58,592 bases of DNA from Caproicibacter sp002399225 (GCA_036756705.1 DAIOKN010000012.1:1-58592); one strand, 5' to 3'; positions 8,340 through 16,369 are shown, counted from the stretch's first letter. Made by a program: numbers and translations. Notes: a model not told the origin generated them from the sequence alone.

Positions 8340-9795
8340 CGGCCATGAGTCCCGGTATGAGATGGAAAACCTCTGCCGCGTCTTTTTCCCATGTGACAGG
8401 ATTTCCGTCGTTTCAGGCGCCGAAACGGAATCGGATGTCTATACCGGTGTGAGAAGAGAAAACGGAAGCGGGACCCGTGTGACAGTTTCCGTAAAAGCGG
8501 GGGAAAAGAGGAAGAAAGCGGAGACTTTGCTGTCGCCGAAAGAAGCGGAAAATTCCCGGGAACTGGAACGCCGCATGGGAGTCCTTCTGTACGGCTTGCT
8601 GGCGGAAACCTGCGGTTTCCGCCCCCAGTGGGGAATTTTGACCGGCGTGAGGCCCGAAAAGCTGTTTGCCCGTCTGTCCGAAGAGATGGGGGAGGAGGCG
8701 GCAGTCCGGTACTTTACGGAAAAACTGCTGGTATCGGACGAAAAGACAAAGCTTTGCCGCATGACAAACCGGAATCAGCGGAAAATTCTCGCCGTTCCGT
8801 GCAACCGCTCTTTCAGCCTGTATCTTTCGGTCCCGTTCTGTCCGACGCGCTGCGCCTACTGCTCTTTTGTCTCCACCTCGGTGGAAAAAGCGTTCCGCCT
8901 TGTCCCGGATTACGTGGAACTGCTGTGCAGGGAACTTCAGCGTACGGCGGAAATCGCCGCCGAGCTGGGCCTTACCTGTGACTCTGTCTATGTCGGCGGG
9001 GGCACGCCGACCACTCTTTCTGCGGAGCAGCTTGGCCGGGTTCTCGGCACCGTCCGCGCCAGCTTTGACCTTTCACACTGCAGAGAGTTTACGGTCGAGG
9101 CAGGCCGCCCGGATACCGTGACGCAGGAAAAACTCGCCGCCCTCCGCGAGGGCGGGACCACTCGTATCAGCATCAATCCCCAGACGCTGAACGACGAGGT
9201 GCTGCGGGCGATCGGGCGCGCGCACACGACGGAACAGACGCTGCAGGCATTTTCGCTTGCAAGAAAATGCGGGTTCGGCAATATCAATATGGATCTGATT
9301 GTGGGGCTGCCGAAAGACAGTGAGGAGAGTTTCCGGCATACACTGGACGGTGTGATCGGTCTGGGACCGGAGAGCGTTACGGTCCATACACTGGCTCTCA
9401 AGCGGGCGGCAAGGCTGTCGCTGGACCCTGCCGGACCCTACAGCGGCGATGCGCATACGGCCCGTGATATGCTGGCCTATGCGGACAAAAAGCTTCTGGG
9501 AAGCGGCTACCGCCCTTATTATCTTTATCGGCAGAGCCGGATGGTGGGCAACCTGGAAAACACGGGCTGGTCCAAGCCGGGCTATGAGGGGTATTACAAT
9601 ATTTTTATCATGGAGGAAAAAGAATCGATTCTCGCCTGCGGGGCAGGCGCCGTTTCCAAGCTCTACGACCCGGCTTCGGGCCGACTGGAGCGGATTTTTA
9701 ATTTTAAATATCCTTATGAATATATTGACCGGTTTTCAGAAATGATGGACAGGAAAGATAAGGTGAAGAAATTTTATGGCAGCCTTCCGGACTGA
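8323..9795 (+). CDS. hemZ: HemZ-like radical SAM coproporphyrinogen dehydrogenase
   Basis: The product has about 490 residues. An N-terminal domain of about 165 residues precedes a radical SAM domain with the cluster motif CPTRCAYCSF (cysteines near residues 173, 177 and 180) and the glycine motif VGGGTPTTLS. The C-terminal HemN-type domain is also present. B. subtilis HemZ is annotated as an oxygen-independent coproporphyrinogen III dehydrogenase; in organisms with incomplete haem synthesis the substrate is uncertain. ATG 8323 has a GGAG 7 bases upstream and overlaps the preceding gene by 17 bases; a TTG at 8287 is less likely. No other haem gene is in the window. Confidence 0.88.
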   Translation: MTLCIDGHESRYEMENLCRVFFPCDRISVVSGAETESDVYTGVRRENGSGTRVTVSVKAGEKRKKAETLLSPKEAENSRELERRMGVLLYGLLAETCGFRPQWGILTGVRPEKLFARLSEEMGEEAAVRYFTEKLLVSDEKTKLCRMTNRNQRKILAVPCNRSFSLYLSVPFCPTRCAYCSFVSTSVEKAFRLVPDYVELLCRELQRTAEIAAELGLTCDSVYVGGGTPTTLSAEQLGRVLGTVRASFDLSHCREFTVEAGRPDTVTQEKLAALREGGTTRISINPQTLNDEVLRAIGRAHTTEQTLQAFSLARKCGFGNINMDLIVGLPKDSEESFRHTLDGVIGLGPESVTVHTLALKRAARLSLDPAGPYSGDAHTARDMLAYADKKLLGSGYRPYYLYRQSRMVGNLENTGWSKPGYEGYYNIFIMEEKESILACGAGAVSKLYDPASGRLERIFNFKYPYEYIDRFSEMMDRKDKVKKFYGSLPD

Positions 9796-10735
9796 TTTTG
9801 TCGAATATCAGAACAGTGTGCAGCAGATTAACCGCGCGGTCGAAAAAGACCCGGAGTCATTTGTCATGGCGGGAGAAAAAGCATATCATGATAACCTGAA
9901 CAGAATTGCGGATCATCTTACGGAAGAAGAACCTCTCTGCCGGCTGGTTATGCTGGCCGGCCCTTCTGCCAGCGGCAAAACGACAACCGCCCACCTTTTG
10001 GCGGAAATTCTGCGGAAGAGGGGCACGGGGGCCCAGATTATTTCTTTGGATGATTTTTACAGGGGAGAGCACCAGGCACCGCTCCTGCCGGACGGCAGCC
10101 GGAATTATGAAAGCGTGGATGCCCTGAATGTCCCGGAAATCCTCCGGTGCCTCGGCGACCTGATTGAGCATGGCCGCTGCAATATGCCGGTTTTCGATTT
10201 TTCCATGCAGATCCCTTACCCGCGCAGGCGGCAGGTCGTTTTGGAAAACAGGGAAGTTGCGATTATAGAGGGCATCCATGCGCTGAACCCACTTTTAATT
10301 CAGGGCCTGCAGGTCGAACGGATTCGGCGGGTTTATATCAGCGTTAAGCAGGGAATCCGGGACGAAAACGGGACGCAGCTTCTCGGGCCAAACGACATGC
10401 GGCTGATCCGCAGAATCGTGCGGGACCGGAACTTCCGCGGAACTTCTCCTGGGATGACGCTCGGCATGTGGCCAAATGTCATGAATGGAGAGTACCGGTA
10501 TATCAAGCCGTTCCGCAGTTCCGCCAATTTTACCATCAACTCTTTCCATGCTCATGGGCCATGTGTGCTGAAAAATCAGGCCGTTGCCCTTCTGCATACG
10601 GTGCCAAAAGGCGACCCGGGGTGGGAAACGGCCCAAAAATTGCTCAATGCCCTGGAGCGGTTTGACTCGGTGGATTCCGGCCTGGTGCCGAAAGACTCGA
10701 TCCTGAGGGAGTTTATCGGCGGCGGCCTTTATTGA
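9776..10735 (+). CDS. Uridine kinase/phosphoribulokinase-family P-loop kinase
   Basis: The 319-residue protein has Walker A GPSASGKTTT near residues 62-71, the family strand SLDDFYRGEH, the acidic VFDFSMQIP region and EGIHALNP. It therefore belongs to the uridine kinase/phosphoribulokinase superfamily. It is longer than canonical Udk (about 210 residues) and has an N-terminal extension of about 55 residues, as in the nucleoside kinases of Clostridia that carry extra domains. The substrate is probably a nucleoside but is not proven. The ATG lies inside the end of hemZ (20-base overlap). Confidence 0.85.
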   Translation: MAAFRTDFVEYQNSVQQINRAVEKDPESFVMAGEKAYHDNLNRIADHLTEEEPLCRLVMLAGPSASGKTTTAHLLAEILRKRGTGAQIISLDDFYRGEHQAPLLPDGSRNYESVDALNVPEILRCLGDLIEHGRCNMPVFDFSMQIPYPRRRQVVLENREVAIIEGIHALNPLLIQGLQVERIRRVYISVKQGIRDENGTQLLGPNDMRLIRRIVRDRNFRGTSPGMTLGMWPNVMNGEYRYIKPFRSSANFTINSFHAHGPCVLKNQAVALLHTVPKGDPGWETAQKLLNALERFDSVDSGLVPKDSILREFIGGGLY

Positions 10736-10750
10736 TTCCGTCTACAATTC

Positions 10751-10780
10751 TTGCATTTGAAGCTGTTTCGGTGGTATAAT
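10751..10780 (+). promoter_or_regulatory. Sigma-A promoter of the zinc-ribbon gene
   Basis: TTGCAT (10751-10756), an 18-base spacer and a perfect TATAAT (10775-10780), 30 bases before the start codon at 10811. Confidence 0.8.
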
Positions 10781-10810
10781 AAACAAACGATAAAAAAGAG
10801 GTGTGCTGTT

Positions 10811-11176
10811 ATGGGACTGTTTGAAGATGTCGTGGTCAATGCAAAGTCGGCGGTCGATGTTGTCGGGAAAAAAGCGAGCAAGATTGTCGATGTTTCCAAA
10901 CTGAGAATCAGTGCGGCAGATTTGAATAATGAGATTTCAAAGCGTTTTGAGACAATCGGGCGCACGGTCTATGAGGCGAAGAAGACAGGAAACGATTCTT
11001 CCGACCTGATCACCGAAAGCGTCGCCGCAATTGACGACCTTTATGAGCAACTGGATGCAGTAAACAACCAGCTCGCTTCAGCCCGCGAAAAGCTGATCTG
11101 CAAAAACTGCGGCCAGGTGAACGAACAGGGCGCAGCTTATTGCAGCAAGTGTGGCCAGAAACTGTCAAACGATTAA
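10811..11176 (+). CDS. Coiled-coil protein with C-terminal zinc ribbon
   Basis: This 121-residue protein of unknown function has a predicted long helical N-terminal part that may form a coiled coil, roughly residues 30-95. It ends in a double CxxC zinc ribbon, CKNCGQ..N..YCSKCGQ, residues 97-115. The ATG at 10811 lies behind AAGAGG, and a strong promoter sits just upstream. The upstream extension of the frame would cover the promoter and was rejected. It forms its own transcription unit, closed by the terminator at 11201-11230. Confidence 0.85.
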   Translation: MGLFEDVVVNAKSAVDVVGKKASKIVDVSKLRISAADLNNEISKRFETIGRTVYEAKKTGNDSSDLITESVAAIDDLYEQLDAVNNQLASAREKLICKNCGQVNEQGAAYCSKCGQKLSND

Positions 11177-11200
11177 ACAAAAACAAATTGATTGCCGGAA

Positions 11201-11230
11201 AAGCTGCCGCGAAAAAACGGCAGCTTTTTC
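11201..11230 (+). terminator. Intrinsic terminator after the zinc-ribbon gene
   Basis: AAGCTGCCG at 11201-11209 pairs with CGGCAGCTT at 11218-11226 across an A-rich loop and runs into T residues. Confidence 0.85.
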
Positions 11231-11303
11231 GCGGCGTTCCATTCCGTAATCAAAGATGAGGGAAAGTTTACCGTCCATGGAAAAGGAGCGGAACAACCGT
11301 CTC

Positions 11304-11328
11304 CGAGGGTGCAAAACCCTCGCTTTTT
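11304..11328 (+). terminator. Second terminator-like hairpin in the same gap
   Basis: CGAGGGT (11304-11310) and ACCCTCG (11316-11322) pair around GCAAA and are followed by TTTTT. It stands alone about 75 bases after the previous terminator, so it may end a short non-coding transcript or act on read-through. Confidence 0.6.
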
Positions 11329-11342
11329 CTTTTCATAGGTAC

Positions 11343-11371
11343 TTGCATCCCGCAGTATAATATCGTATAGT
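11343..11371 (+). promoter_or_regulatory. Sigma-A promoter of the SpoVB-type flippase
   Basis: TTGCAT (11343-11348), a 17-base spacer and TATAGT (11366-11371), about 80 bases before the start codon at 11451. Confidence 0.65.
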
Positions 11372-11450
11372 TGTTAAGCAGTTGCTTAATTGTAGACTTG
11401 ACCTTTATTTTGCTTTTCGCTCCTGATTCACTTGAAACGGATGTGTTGCA

Positions 11451-13214
11451 ATGGAACAAAGGAAGGATCCTCCGGTGAGGCGTCAGAGCTTTCTGCACGG
11501 AGCGCTGATCCTGATGGTTGCCTATGCCATCGAAAAACTGATTGGCGCCTTTTTCAAGATTCCTCTGACCTGGATACTTACGCCGACCGGGAATGGTTAT
11601 TTTTCCAATGCGTATTCTCTTTATGCGCCTCTTTACAGCCTGGCTACGGCCGGGTTCCCAATCGCAATTTCAAGGCTTGTGTCTGAAAATGCGACGCGCG
11701 GGCGGTTTCGGGATGTGCGGCAGATACACCGCGCCTCCATCAAGATATTTCTTGTTCTAGGGATTCTGTCTTTTTCCATCATGTTCTTCGGTGCCAGACC
11801 CTATGCCAACTATGTGCTGAGCGGAAATTCGCAGAATGCTCTGCCGGCGATCTATGCACTGGCCCCGGCCGTCTTTTTCACCAGCATGATGTCGATTTAC
11901 CGCGGATATTATGAAGGCCTTCAGAATATGTACCCGACCGCGATTTCCGAAGTGATTGAATCGCTGTGCAAGCTGCTGTTCGGCCTGACGGCGGCTTACC
12001 TGATTGTCAAAAAGGGATTGCAGGAGTTTGCCGCCAGCGGGACCGTGTTCGGGTTCCATGTCAAGTCGGTGGAATATGCGAAGCTCGCCACCCTGCCTTA
12101 CGCCTCTGCCGGCGCGATTTTCGGTGTGACGCTCGGCGGGATGGGCGGCTTTTTGTTCCTGTTCTTTTACCACCGGCTCAAAGGTGACGGAATTTCCAGG
12201 CAGATGCTGGCAAGTTCTCCCCGGCCGCTCCCGTCGAAGGTGACATCGTCCCGGCTGATCCGGACCGCCATCCCGGTTGCGCTGGGTTCCCTTGCGGTCA
12301 ACCTTTCCACGCTGGTGGACAGCACGTTTCTGCAAATGAGGATCGGGGACATCATGAAGAGCAGCCCGAAAGTTCTGCTCAAAATGTACCAGGGTATCAT
12401 TCCACAGTCCGATATCCAGCTCCATCTGGTTCCATCCTTTCTGTTCGGATGTTTCAGCAATGCGACGGTTTTCTTCATGCTGGTTCCCGGCATCACGCAG
12501 GCGCTCGGCGTCAGTGCGCTGCCGAGCGTGACGGCCGCATGGACAGAGGGCAACCCGAAGCGGATTAAGCACAGCATCGAATCTGTCCTTCGGGTGGTCA
12601 CTCTGCTGGCCATTCCGTCCGGCCTGGGCCTTTCCATGCTTTCAACTCCGATTGCAAAGCTGATCCTCCGGGAGGGCAATGCGCCGGAAATTACGGGAAA
12701 GATTCTCGTCATCCTCGGCCTTGCCGCAATTTTTGCCTCGATCAGCACACCGATCAACAGTATGCTTCAGGCCATCGGCAGAGTGGATCTCCCGGTAAAA
12801 CTGCTGGCAGTGGGGCTGGTGGTTAAAATCGTTCTGAACTATACCCTCGTGGGAATTCCGGAAATCAACGTCATGGGCGCCGGCACCGGCACGCTGGTCT
12901 GCTATTTTCTGATCACGTTCCTCGCCCTGTATTTTCTGATCCGCGAGACAAAAGTGATGCCGAACCTGTTTGCTATTTTCACCAAGCCGATCCTGGCATC
13001 CGTGATCAGCGTCGGCGCGGCTTGGCTGTTTCAGAAAACCGCCGCAAGGCTCATTTCGGAAGACCTGGCAACTTTGATTGCAATCTTCATTGCCGTGTTC
13101 CTCTATGGAGTCTGTATTCTTTGGTTCCGCGCGCTGAACAAGTGGGATATCGCAATGCTGCCAAAGGGGCAAAAAATTGTGAAAATACTTGAAAAACATC
13201 ATTGGATAAGGTAG
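11451..13214 (+). CDS. SpoVB/YabM-type polysaccharide flippase (MOP superfamily)
   Basis: The 587-residue protein is rich in hydrophobic segments, about 14 predicted membrane helices. It starts with RRQSFLHGALILMVAYAIEKLIGAFFKIPL-like signature segments of the SpoVB/MurJ-like group of lipid-linked oligosaccharide exporters. Its position directly before mazG and the rqcP-yabP-yabQ-divIC-yabR block matches B. subtilis yabM, which favours a YabM/SpoVB-type role in cell-wall or spore-cortex precursor export. The ATG has a poor ribosome site (ACGGA about 10 bases upstream). Confidence 0.88.
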   Translation: MEQRKDPPVRRQSFLHGALILMVAYAIEKLIGAFFKIPLTWILTPTGNGYFSNAYSLYAPLYSLATAGFPIAISRLVSENATRGRFRDVRQIHRASIKIFLVLGILSFSIMFFGARPYANYVLSGNSQNALPAIYALAPAVFFTSMMSIYRGYYEGLQNMYPTAISEVIESLCKLLFGLTAAYLIVKKGLQEFAASGTVFGFHVKSVEYAKLATLPYASAGAIFGVTLGGMGGFLFLFFYHRLKGDGISRQMLASSPRPLPSKVTSSRLIRTAIPVALGSLAVNLSTLVDSTFLQMRIGDIMKSSPKVLLKMYQGIIPQSDIQLHLVPSFLFGCFSNATVFFMLVPGITQALGVSALPSVTAAWTEGNPKRIKHSIESVLRVVTLLAIPSGLGLSMLSTPIAKLILREGNAPEITGKILVILGLAAIFASISTPINSMLQAIGRVDLPVKLLAVGLVVKIVLNYTLVGIPEINVMGAGTGTLVCYFLITFLALYFLIRETKVMPNLFAIFTKPILASVISVGAAWLFQKTAARLISEDLATLIAIFIAVFLYGVCILWFRALNKWDIAMLPKGQKIVKILEKHHWIR

Positions 13215-13217
13215 AAT
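13189..13217 (+). promoter_or_regulatory. Sigma-A promoter of mazG
   Basis: TTGAAA (13189-13194), a 17-base spacer and TAGAAT (13212-13217), overlapping the stop codon of the flippase gene. Confidence 0.65.
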
Positions 13218-13260
13218 AAAAACGGATTCCAAAGGCATAGAAAGCAGGGAAAAGACTGTT

Positions 13261-13995
13261 TTGAATTTTACAGAAAAAGAAACATATACTATGGAAGACC
13301 TGCTGGATATTATGGCGCTGCTCCGCTCCCCGCAGGGGTGCCCGTGGGATCGGAAACAGACTCATCAAACCATTCGCAACAATCTTCTGGAGGAAACCTA
13401 TGAAGCGGTGGAAGCGATTGACACGGACGATCCGGAACTTCTGCGGGAAGAGTTGGGGGACGTGCTGTTTCAGGTCGTGTTTCACTCCAGAATGGAAGAG
13501 GAAAAGGGCGGTTTCCGCTTTGAGGATGTCGTGGACGGAATCGCCAAAAAGCTGATTCGCCGCCATCCTCATGTATTTGGGGATGGCGCCGCCCAAAACT
13601 GCGAAGAGGTTCTCTCCAACTGGGAGGCCATTAAAAAAAAGGAAAAGGGACGCAGCACCGACACCGAGGTGCTCCGGGGTGTATCCAGGGCTCTTCCGGC
13701 GCTGATGCGTGCTCAGAAAGTTTGTGGCAAAGCGGCGAAAGCGGAGAAAAAGCGGCCAAGCCTTTCCGAAGCGCTGGGATCTCTTGTGGAATGTGCGAAG
13801 CAGATTACGGCCGTTCCCGGGCAGCAGAAAGTGCAGCGGGATTCTTTGGGGCGCCTTCTGCTTTTGGCGGCCGAGATTTCCGAAATTTTAAACATGGAAG
13901 CGGAGCAGGCTTTAACGGAAGCATGTGACCGTTTCATCTTGCAGTTTGAAAAGCGGGAGAAACAGGCCGCCGGCAAAAATTTCGAATCCGTCTGA
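13261..13995 (+). CDS. mazG: Nucleoside triphosphate pyrophosphohydrolase MazG
   Basis: MazG hydrolyses (d)NTPs to monophosphates and is thought to clear abnormal nucleotides. The 244-residue protein has an intact first MazG domain: CPWDRKQTHQTIRNNLLEETYEAVEAI, then LREELGDVLFQVVFHSRM, which supplies the metal-binding acidic residues. In the second half the equivalent EExGDLL signature is replaced by DSLGRLLLLAAEI, so the C-terminal domain appears catalytically dead. TTG at 13261 is the annotated start; ATG at 13291 would remove 10 residues. It corresponds to B. subtilis yabN in order, without the fused methylase domain. Confidence 0.92.
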   Translation: MNFTEKETYTMEDLLDIMALLRSPQGCPWDRKQTHQTIRNNLLEETYEAVEAIDTDDPELLREELGDVLFQVVFHSRMEEEKGGFRFEDVVDGIAKKLIRRHPHVFGDGAAQNCEEVLSNWEAIKKKEKGRSTDTEVLRGVSRALPALMRAQKVCGKAAKAEKKRPSLSEALGSLVECAKQITAVPGQQKVQRDSLGRLLLLAAEISEILNMEAEQALTEACDRFILQFEKREKQAAGKNFESV

Positions 13996-14058
13996 GGTCG
14001 GGCCAAGAGAAAATTCTCAGCGTTTGCTGGTGAATAATAAAAAACGGAGGTCAATAAG

Positions 14059-14334
14059 ATGAATAAAACAGAATTAATCTCTGCTGTTGCTGAAAAGACA
14101 GGGCTTTCAAAAAAAGATGCCGACAATGCCGTCAATGCCATGCTGGATACGATCGTAAACACTGTGGCGCAAAATGAAAAGGTGCAGATTGTTGGATTTG
14201 GAACATTTGAACTTCGTAGTCGTAGCGAACGGCAGGGACGCGATCCGAGGACCAATTCCCCTATCACGATTCCAGCATCGAGAGTTCCGGCCTTTAAGGC
14301 GGGCAAGGCATTTAAAGATTCAACCTCCATCTAA
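14059..14334 (+). CDS. hup: HU-family histone-like DNA-binding protein
   Basis: The 91-residue protein is the standard HU length. It begins MNKTELISAVAEKTGLSKKDADNAV and has the beta-arm signature GFGTFELRSRSERQGRDPRT(N), with the DNA-bending P at RVPAF..GKAFK. HU binds and bends DNA non-specifically and compacts the nucleoid. ACGGAGG lies 9 bases upstream of the ATG. It sits between mazG and rqcP, as in several Clostridia, and is followed by its own hairpin. Confidence 0.97.
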   Translation: MNKTELISAVAEKTGLSKKDADNAVNAMLDTIVNTVAQNEKVQIVGFGTFELRSRSERQGRDPRTNSPITIPASRVPAFKAGKAFKDSTSI

Positions 14335-14354
14335 AATAGATTTGCAATTGCAAT

Positions 14355-14396
14355 CGAGACTGTAACGCTCCGTTTGTTACAGTCTCGACGTTTCTT
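14355..14396 (+). terminator. Hairpin after hup
   Basis: A perfect 12-bp stem (14355-14366 with 14376-14387) and 9-base loop are followed by a short T-rich stretch. The T run is weak, so partial read-through into rqcP is likely. Confidence 0.7.
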
Positions 14397-14408
14397 GAAA
14401 GGAAAATA

Positions 14409-14669
14409 ATGAGACTGGACAAATATTTAAAAGTGTCGCGCCTGATGAAGCGGCGCACCATTGCCAATGAGGCCTGCGATGCGGGCCGGGTGCTGGTCAA
14501 CTCGAAGCCGGCGCGCGCTTCCTACGACGTGAAAGTCAACGACCTGATCGAAATCAGTCTTGGTTCCCGCAGAATTCGGGCAAGGGTTCTCGCTGTCAAT
14601 GAGAATGTTGGCAAAGGCAACGCCGCAGACCTGTACCAGATTCTTTCGGACGGTTCCGCGCAGGGTTAA
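14409..14669 (+). CDS. rqcP: S4-domain RNA-binding protein RqcP
   Basis: The 86-residue S4-domain protein starts MRLDKYLKVSRLMKRRTIANEACDAGRVLVN, the RNA-binding helix-turn of the HslR/YabO group. In Firmicutes YabO (RqcP) binds the large ribosomal subunit and assists RqcH in adding alanine tails to stalled nascent chains. Position in the mazG-rqcP-yabP-yabQ-divIC order is conserved. GAAAGGAAA directly precedes the ATG. Confidence 0.93.
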   Translation: MRLDKYLKVSRLMKRRTIANEACDAGRVLVNSKPARASYDVKVNDLIEISLGSRRIRARVLAVNENVGKGNAADLYQILSDGSAQG

Positions 14670-14698
14670 GTATATGGCAGGGCGCTCCCGCATACAAA
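14670..14698 (+). promoter_or_regulatory. Candidate sigma-E promoter of yabP
   Basis: GTATATG (14670-14676), 14 bases, then CATACAAA (14691-14698). This matches the mother-cell sigma-E pattern (KMATATT, 14-15 bases, CATACAHT) at 12 of 15 positions, and yabP of B. subtilis is a sigma-E-dependent gene. Confidence 0.6.
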
Positions 14699-14728
14699 TG
14701 GAACAAGTATAAAGCGGGAGGGATCTCT

Positions 14729-15007
14729 TTGGCCGAACAGAAAACGGTGAAAACTCCACACAGCCTGATTCTTGAAAACCGCAAAACTCTGACCGCTACG
14801 GGTGTTTCCAACGTGGACAGCTTCGACGATCAGACGGTGGTGGCTTACACCGACTTGGGAGAACTGGTCATCCGCGGCGCCAATCTGCATATAGACAAAT
14901 TAAGCATTGATTCCGGAGAACTGACGCTCGACGGGGAAATCACTTCCATGTCTTACACGGAAAACCGAGCCACGACGGGGAGCCTTTTCTCCCGTTTATT
15001 CAAATAA
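14729..15007 (+). CDS. yabP: Sporulation protein YabP
   Basis: The 92-residue protein matches YabP: HSLILENRKTLTATGVSNVDSFDDQTVV..T..GELVIRGANLHIDKLSIDSGELTLDGEI. YabP is needed for sporulation, and the protein is related to YqfC. Its biochemical role is not settled. TTG at 14729 follows GGGAGGGA with normal spacing. It precedes yabQ by 14 bases and has a candidate sigma-E promoter just upstream. Confidence 0.93.
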   Translation: MAEQKTVKTPHSLILENRKTLTATGVSNVDSFDDQTVVAYTDLGELVIRGANLHIDKLSIDSGELTLDGEITSMSYTENRATTGSLFSRLFK

Positions 15008-15021
15008 GGGCGTGAGCCACC

Positions 15022-15567
15022 TTGACTATATTTTTTCTCACTTATCAGGTCTTTGGCTTTGCCGTCTCCGTCGCCGCCGGTTTTCTGCTGGGTGCGGTGT
15101 ATGACCTTCTCAGAATTTGGAGGGACTTTTTTCATTCTCAAAAACGCGCTGTCTTTTTTCAGGATTTCTTCTATATGATTTTTTGTGCCTTCTTTTCTTT
15201 CCTGCTGGCTTTGCCGCTGGGGGAGGGCGCGGTGCGGGTCTACCTTCTGGCGGGAGAAGCCATCGGCTGGTTTGCCTATTATTTTACCGTCGGGCAGGTG
15301 ACGGCCTGCTTGTTCCGTGCAGTTTCGGCTTTTTTGTACCGGCACTTTTTTAACCCGTTGGGCAATTTGCTTCGCCGGCTTTCCGGCTGGTTTGGCAGAA
15401 AAGCCGGTTTCAAAGTGAAATACTTGAAAAAAAAGGCTTTCAGCAGAAAAAAATGCTTGAAACACAGGGCAAATATAGTGTATAATTGTTATAATAATAA
15501 ATTAGGGGACAGGCGAAAGCGTAAGGTCGTGCAAAAGAATGAAAGTGCTCGAAAGAGAAAAGCCTAA
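15022..15567 (+). CDS. yabQ: Spore cortex biosynthesis protein YabQ
   Basis: The 181-residue membrane protein has four or so hydrophobic helices in the first 110 residues, including the family block GFLLGAVYDLLRIWR. A strongly basic C-terminal tail follows. YabQ localises to the forespore membranes and is required for cortex formation in B. subtilis. TTG at 15022 is the only start that keeps the first helix whole. The last 29 bases overlap divIC, and the divIC promoter lies inside this gene. Confidence 0.9.
   Translation: MTIFFLTYQVFGFAVSVAAGFLLGAVYDLLRIWRDFFHSQKRAVFFQDFFYMIFCAFFSFLLALPLGEGAVRVYLLAGEAIGWFAYYFTVGQVTACLFRAVSAFLYRHFFNPLGNLLRRLSGWFGRKAGFKVKYLKKKAFSRKKCLKHRANIVYNCYNNKLGDRRKRKVVQKNESARKRKA
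15457..15486 (+). promoter_or_regulatory. Sigma-A promoter of divIC, inside yabQ
   Basis: TTGAAA (15457-15462), an 18-base spacer and TATAAT (15481-15486). It would allow vegetative expression of divIC independently of the sporulation genes in front. Confidence 0.7.
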
Positions 15568-15841
15568 AAAGAGTTTTTTACTCCGGCTGGCTGTTTTTGC
15601 CTTTGCCGTCTATCTGCTGATTTCCCTTGTCAATCAGCAAGTCACCATTCAGGCAAAGCGACGCGAACTGGCGGCGGCCAAGCAGCAGATTCAGATTCAG
15701 GAAATTAAAAATGAAGATTTAAAACATGCTTTCAGCTCGGGAAAGAAAAAAAGCAGCGATTATATTGAGCGCAAGGCCAGAGAAGAACTTGATTATGCAA
15801 AGCCGGGTGAGCGTGTTTTTGTAAATATAGCCGGACATTAA
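15539..15841 (+). CDS. divIC: Septum formation initiator DivIC/FtsB family
   Basis: The 100-residue protein has the family layout: a short basic cytoplasmic start, one membrane helix (LLRLAVFAFAVYLLISLV, residues 14-32), a coiled coil (about 33-66) and a short extracellular tail with EELDYAKPGERVF. DivIC acts with FtsL and DivIB in assembling the division septum. Position between yabQ and the S1-domain gene is conserved in Bacillus and Clostridium. Confidence 0.92.
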   Translation: MKVLEREKPKKSFLLRLAVFAFAVYLLISLVNQQVTIQAKRRELAAAKQQIQIQEIKNEDLKHAFSSGKKKSSDYIERKAREELDYAKPGERVFVNIAGH

Positions 15842-15873
15842 ACAGCTATGTTTAAGGAGGAAAAAACTTACAT

Positions 15874-16323
15874 ATGCAGCTTGAGGTAGGATCGGTCGTG
15901 GAAGGAAAAGTCACGGGCATTACAAAATTTGGTGCATTTGTAGAGCTCCCGGGTGGGAAAACTGGAATGGTCCATATTTCGGAAATTGCCCCGACTTTCG
16001 TAAAGGAAATCCGTGACTTTGTCTCGGAAAATCAAATGGTCAAGGTGAAAATCCTGAATATTACGCCGGAAGGGAAAATTAGCCTTTCTATGAAACGGGT
16101 AGCGGATGCCCATGGGGGGCGTTCAGGGGGCAATTCGCGCAGACCTTCCAGGCCGGGCCATTATGAATGGCAGCCCAGCAAAAAGAGCGAGCCGGCGAAT
16201 TTTGAGGATATGCTTTCAAAATTCAAGCAGACAAGCGATGAAAAAATGCTGGATCTGAAGCGATGCATGGAGTCCAAGCGTGGAGGCTTTTCCCGAAGGG
16301 GCGGCTCCAATCAGTCAAGGTAG
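15874..16323 (+). CDS. S1-domain RNA-binding protein, YabR-like
   Basis: The 149-residue protein has one S1 domain at residues 5-75 (GSVVEGKVTGITKFGAFVEL, then GMVHISEIA and ISLSMKR). A basic, Gly/Ser/Arg-rich tail follows, ending in a short helical segment. It corresponds to YabR, the next gene after divIC in B. subtilis. RNA binding is expected; the specific target is unknown. AAGGAGG lies 13 bases upstream of the ATG, slightly far. Confidence 0.9.
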   Translation: MQLEVGSVVEGKVTGITKFGAFVELPGGKTGMVHISEIAPTFVKEIRDFVSENQMVKVKILNITPEGKISLSMKRVADAHGGRSGGNSRRPSRPGHYEWQPSKKSEPANFEDMLSKFKQTSDEKMLDLKRCMESKRGGFSRRGGSNQSR

Positions 16324-16342
16324 AAAATAGAATTTTTATCAT

Positions 16343-16369
16343 GCGGAGTGTTCGCACTCCGCTTTTTTT
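16343..16369 (+). terminator. Terminator of the yab/divIC block
   Basis: GCGGAGTG and CACTCCGC form an 8-bp stem capped by a UUCG tetraloop, followed by seven T residues. Confidence 0.93.
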
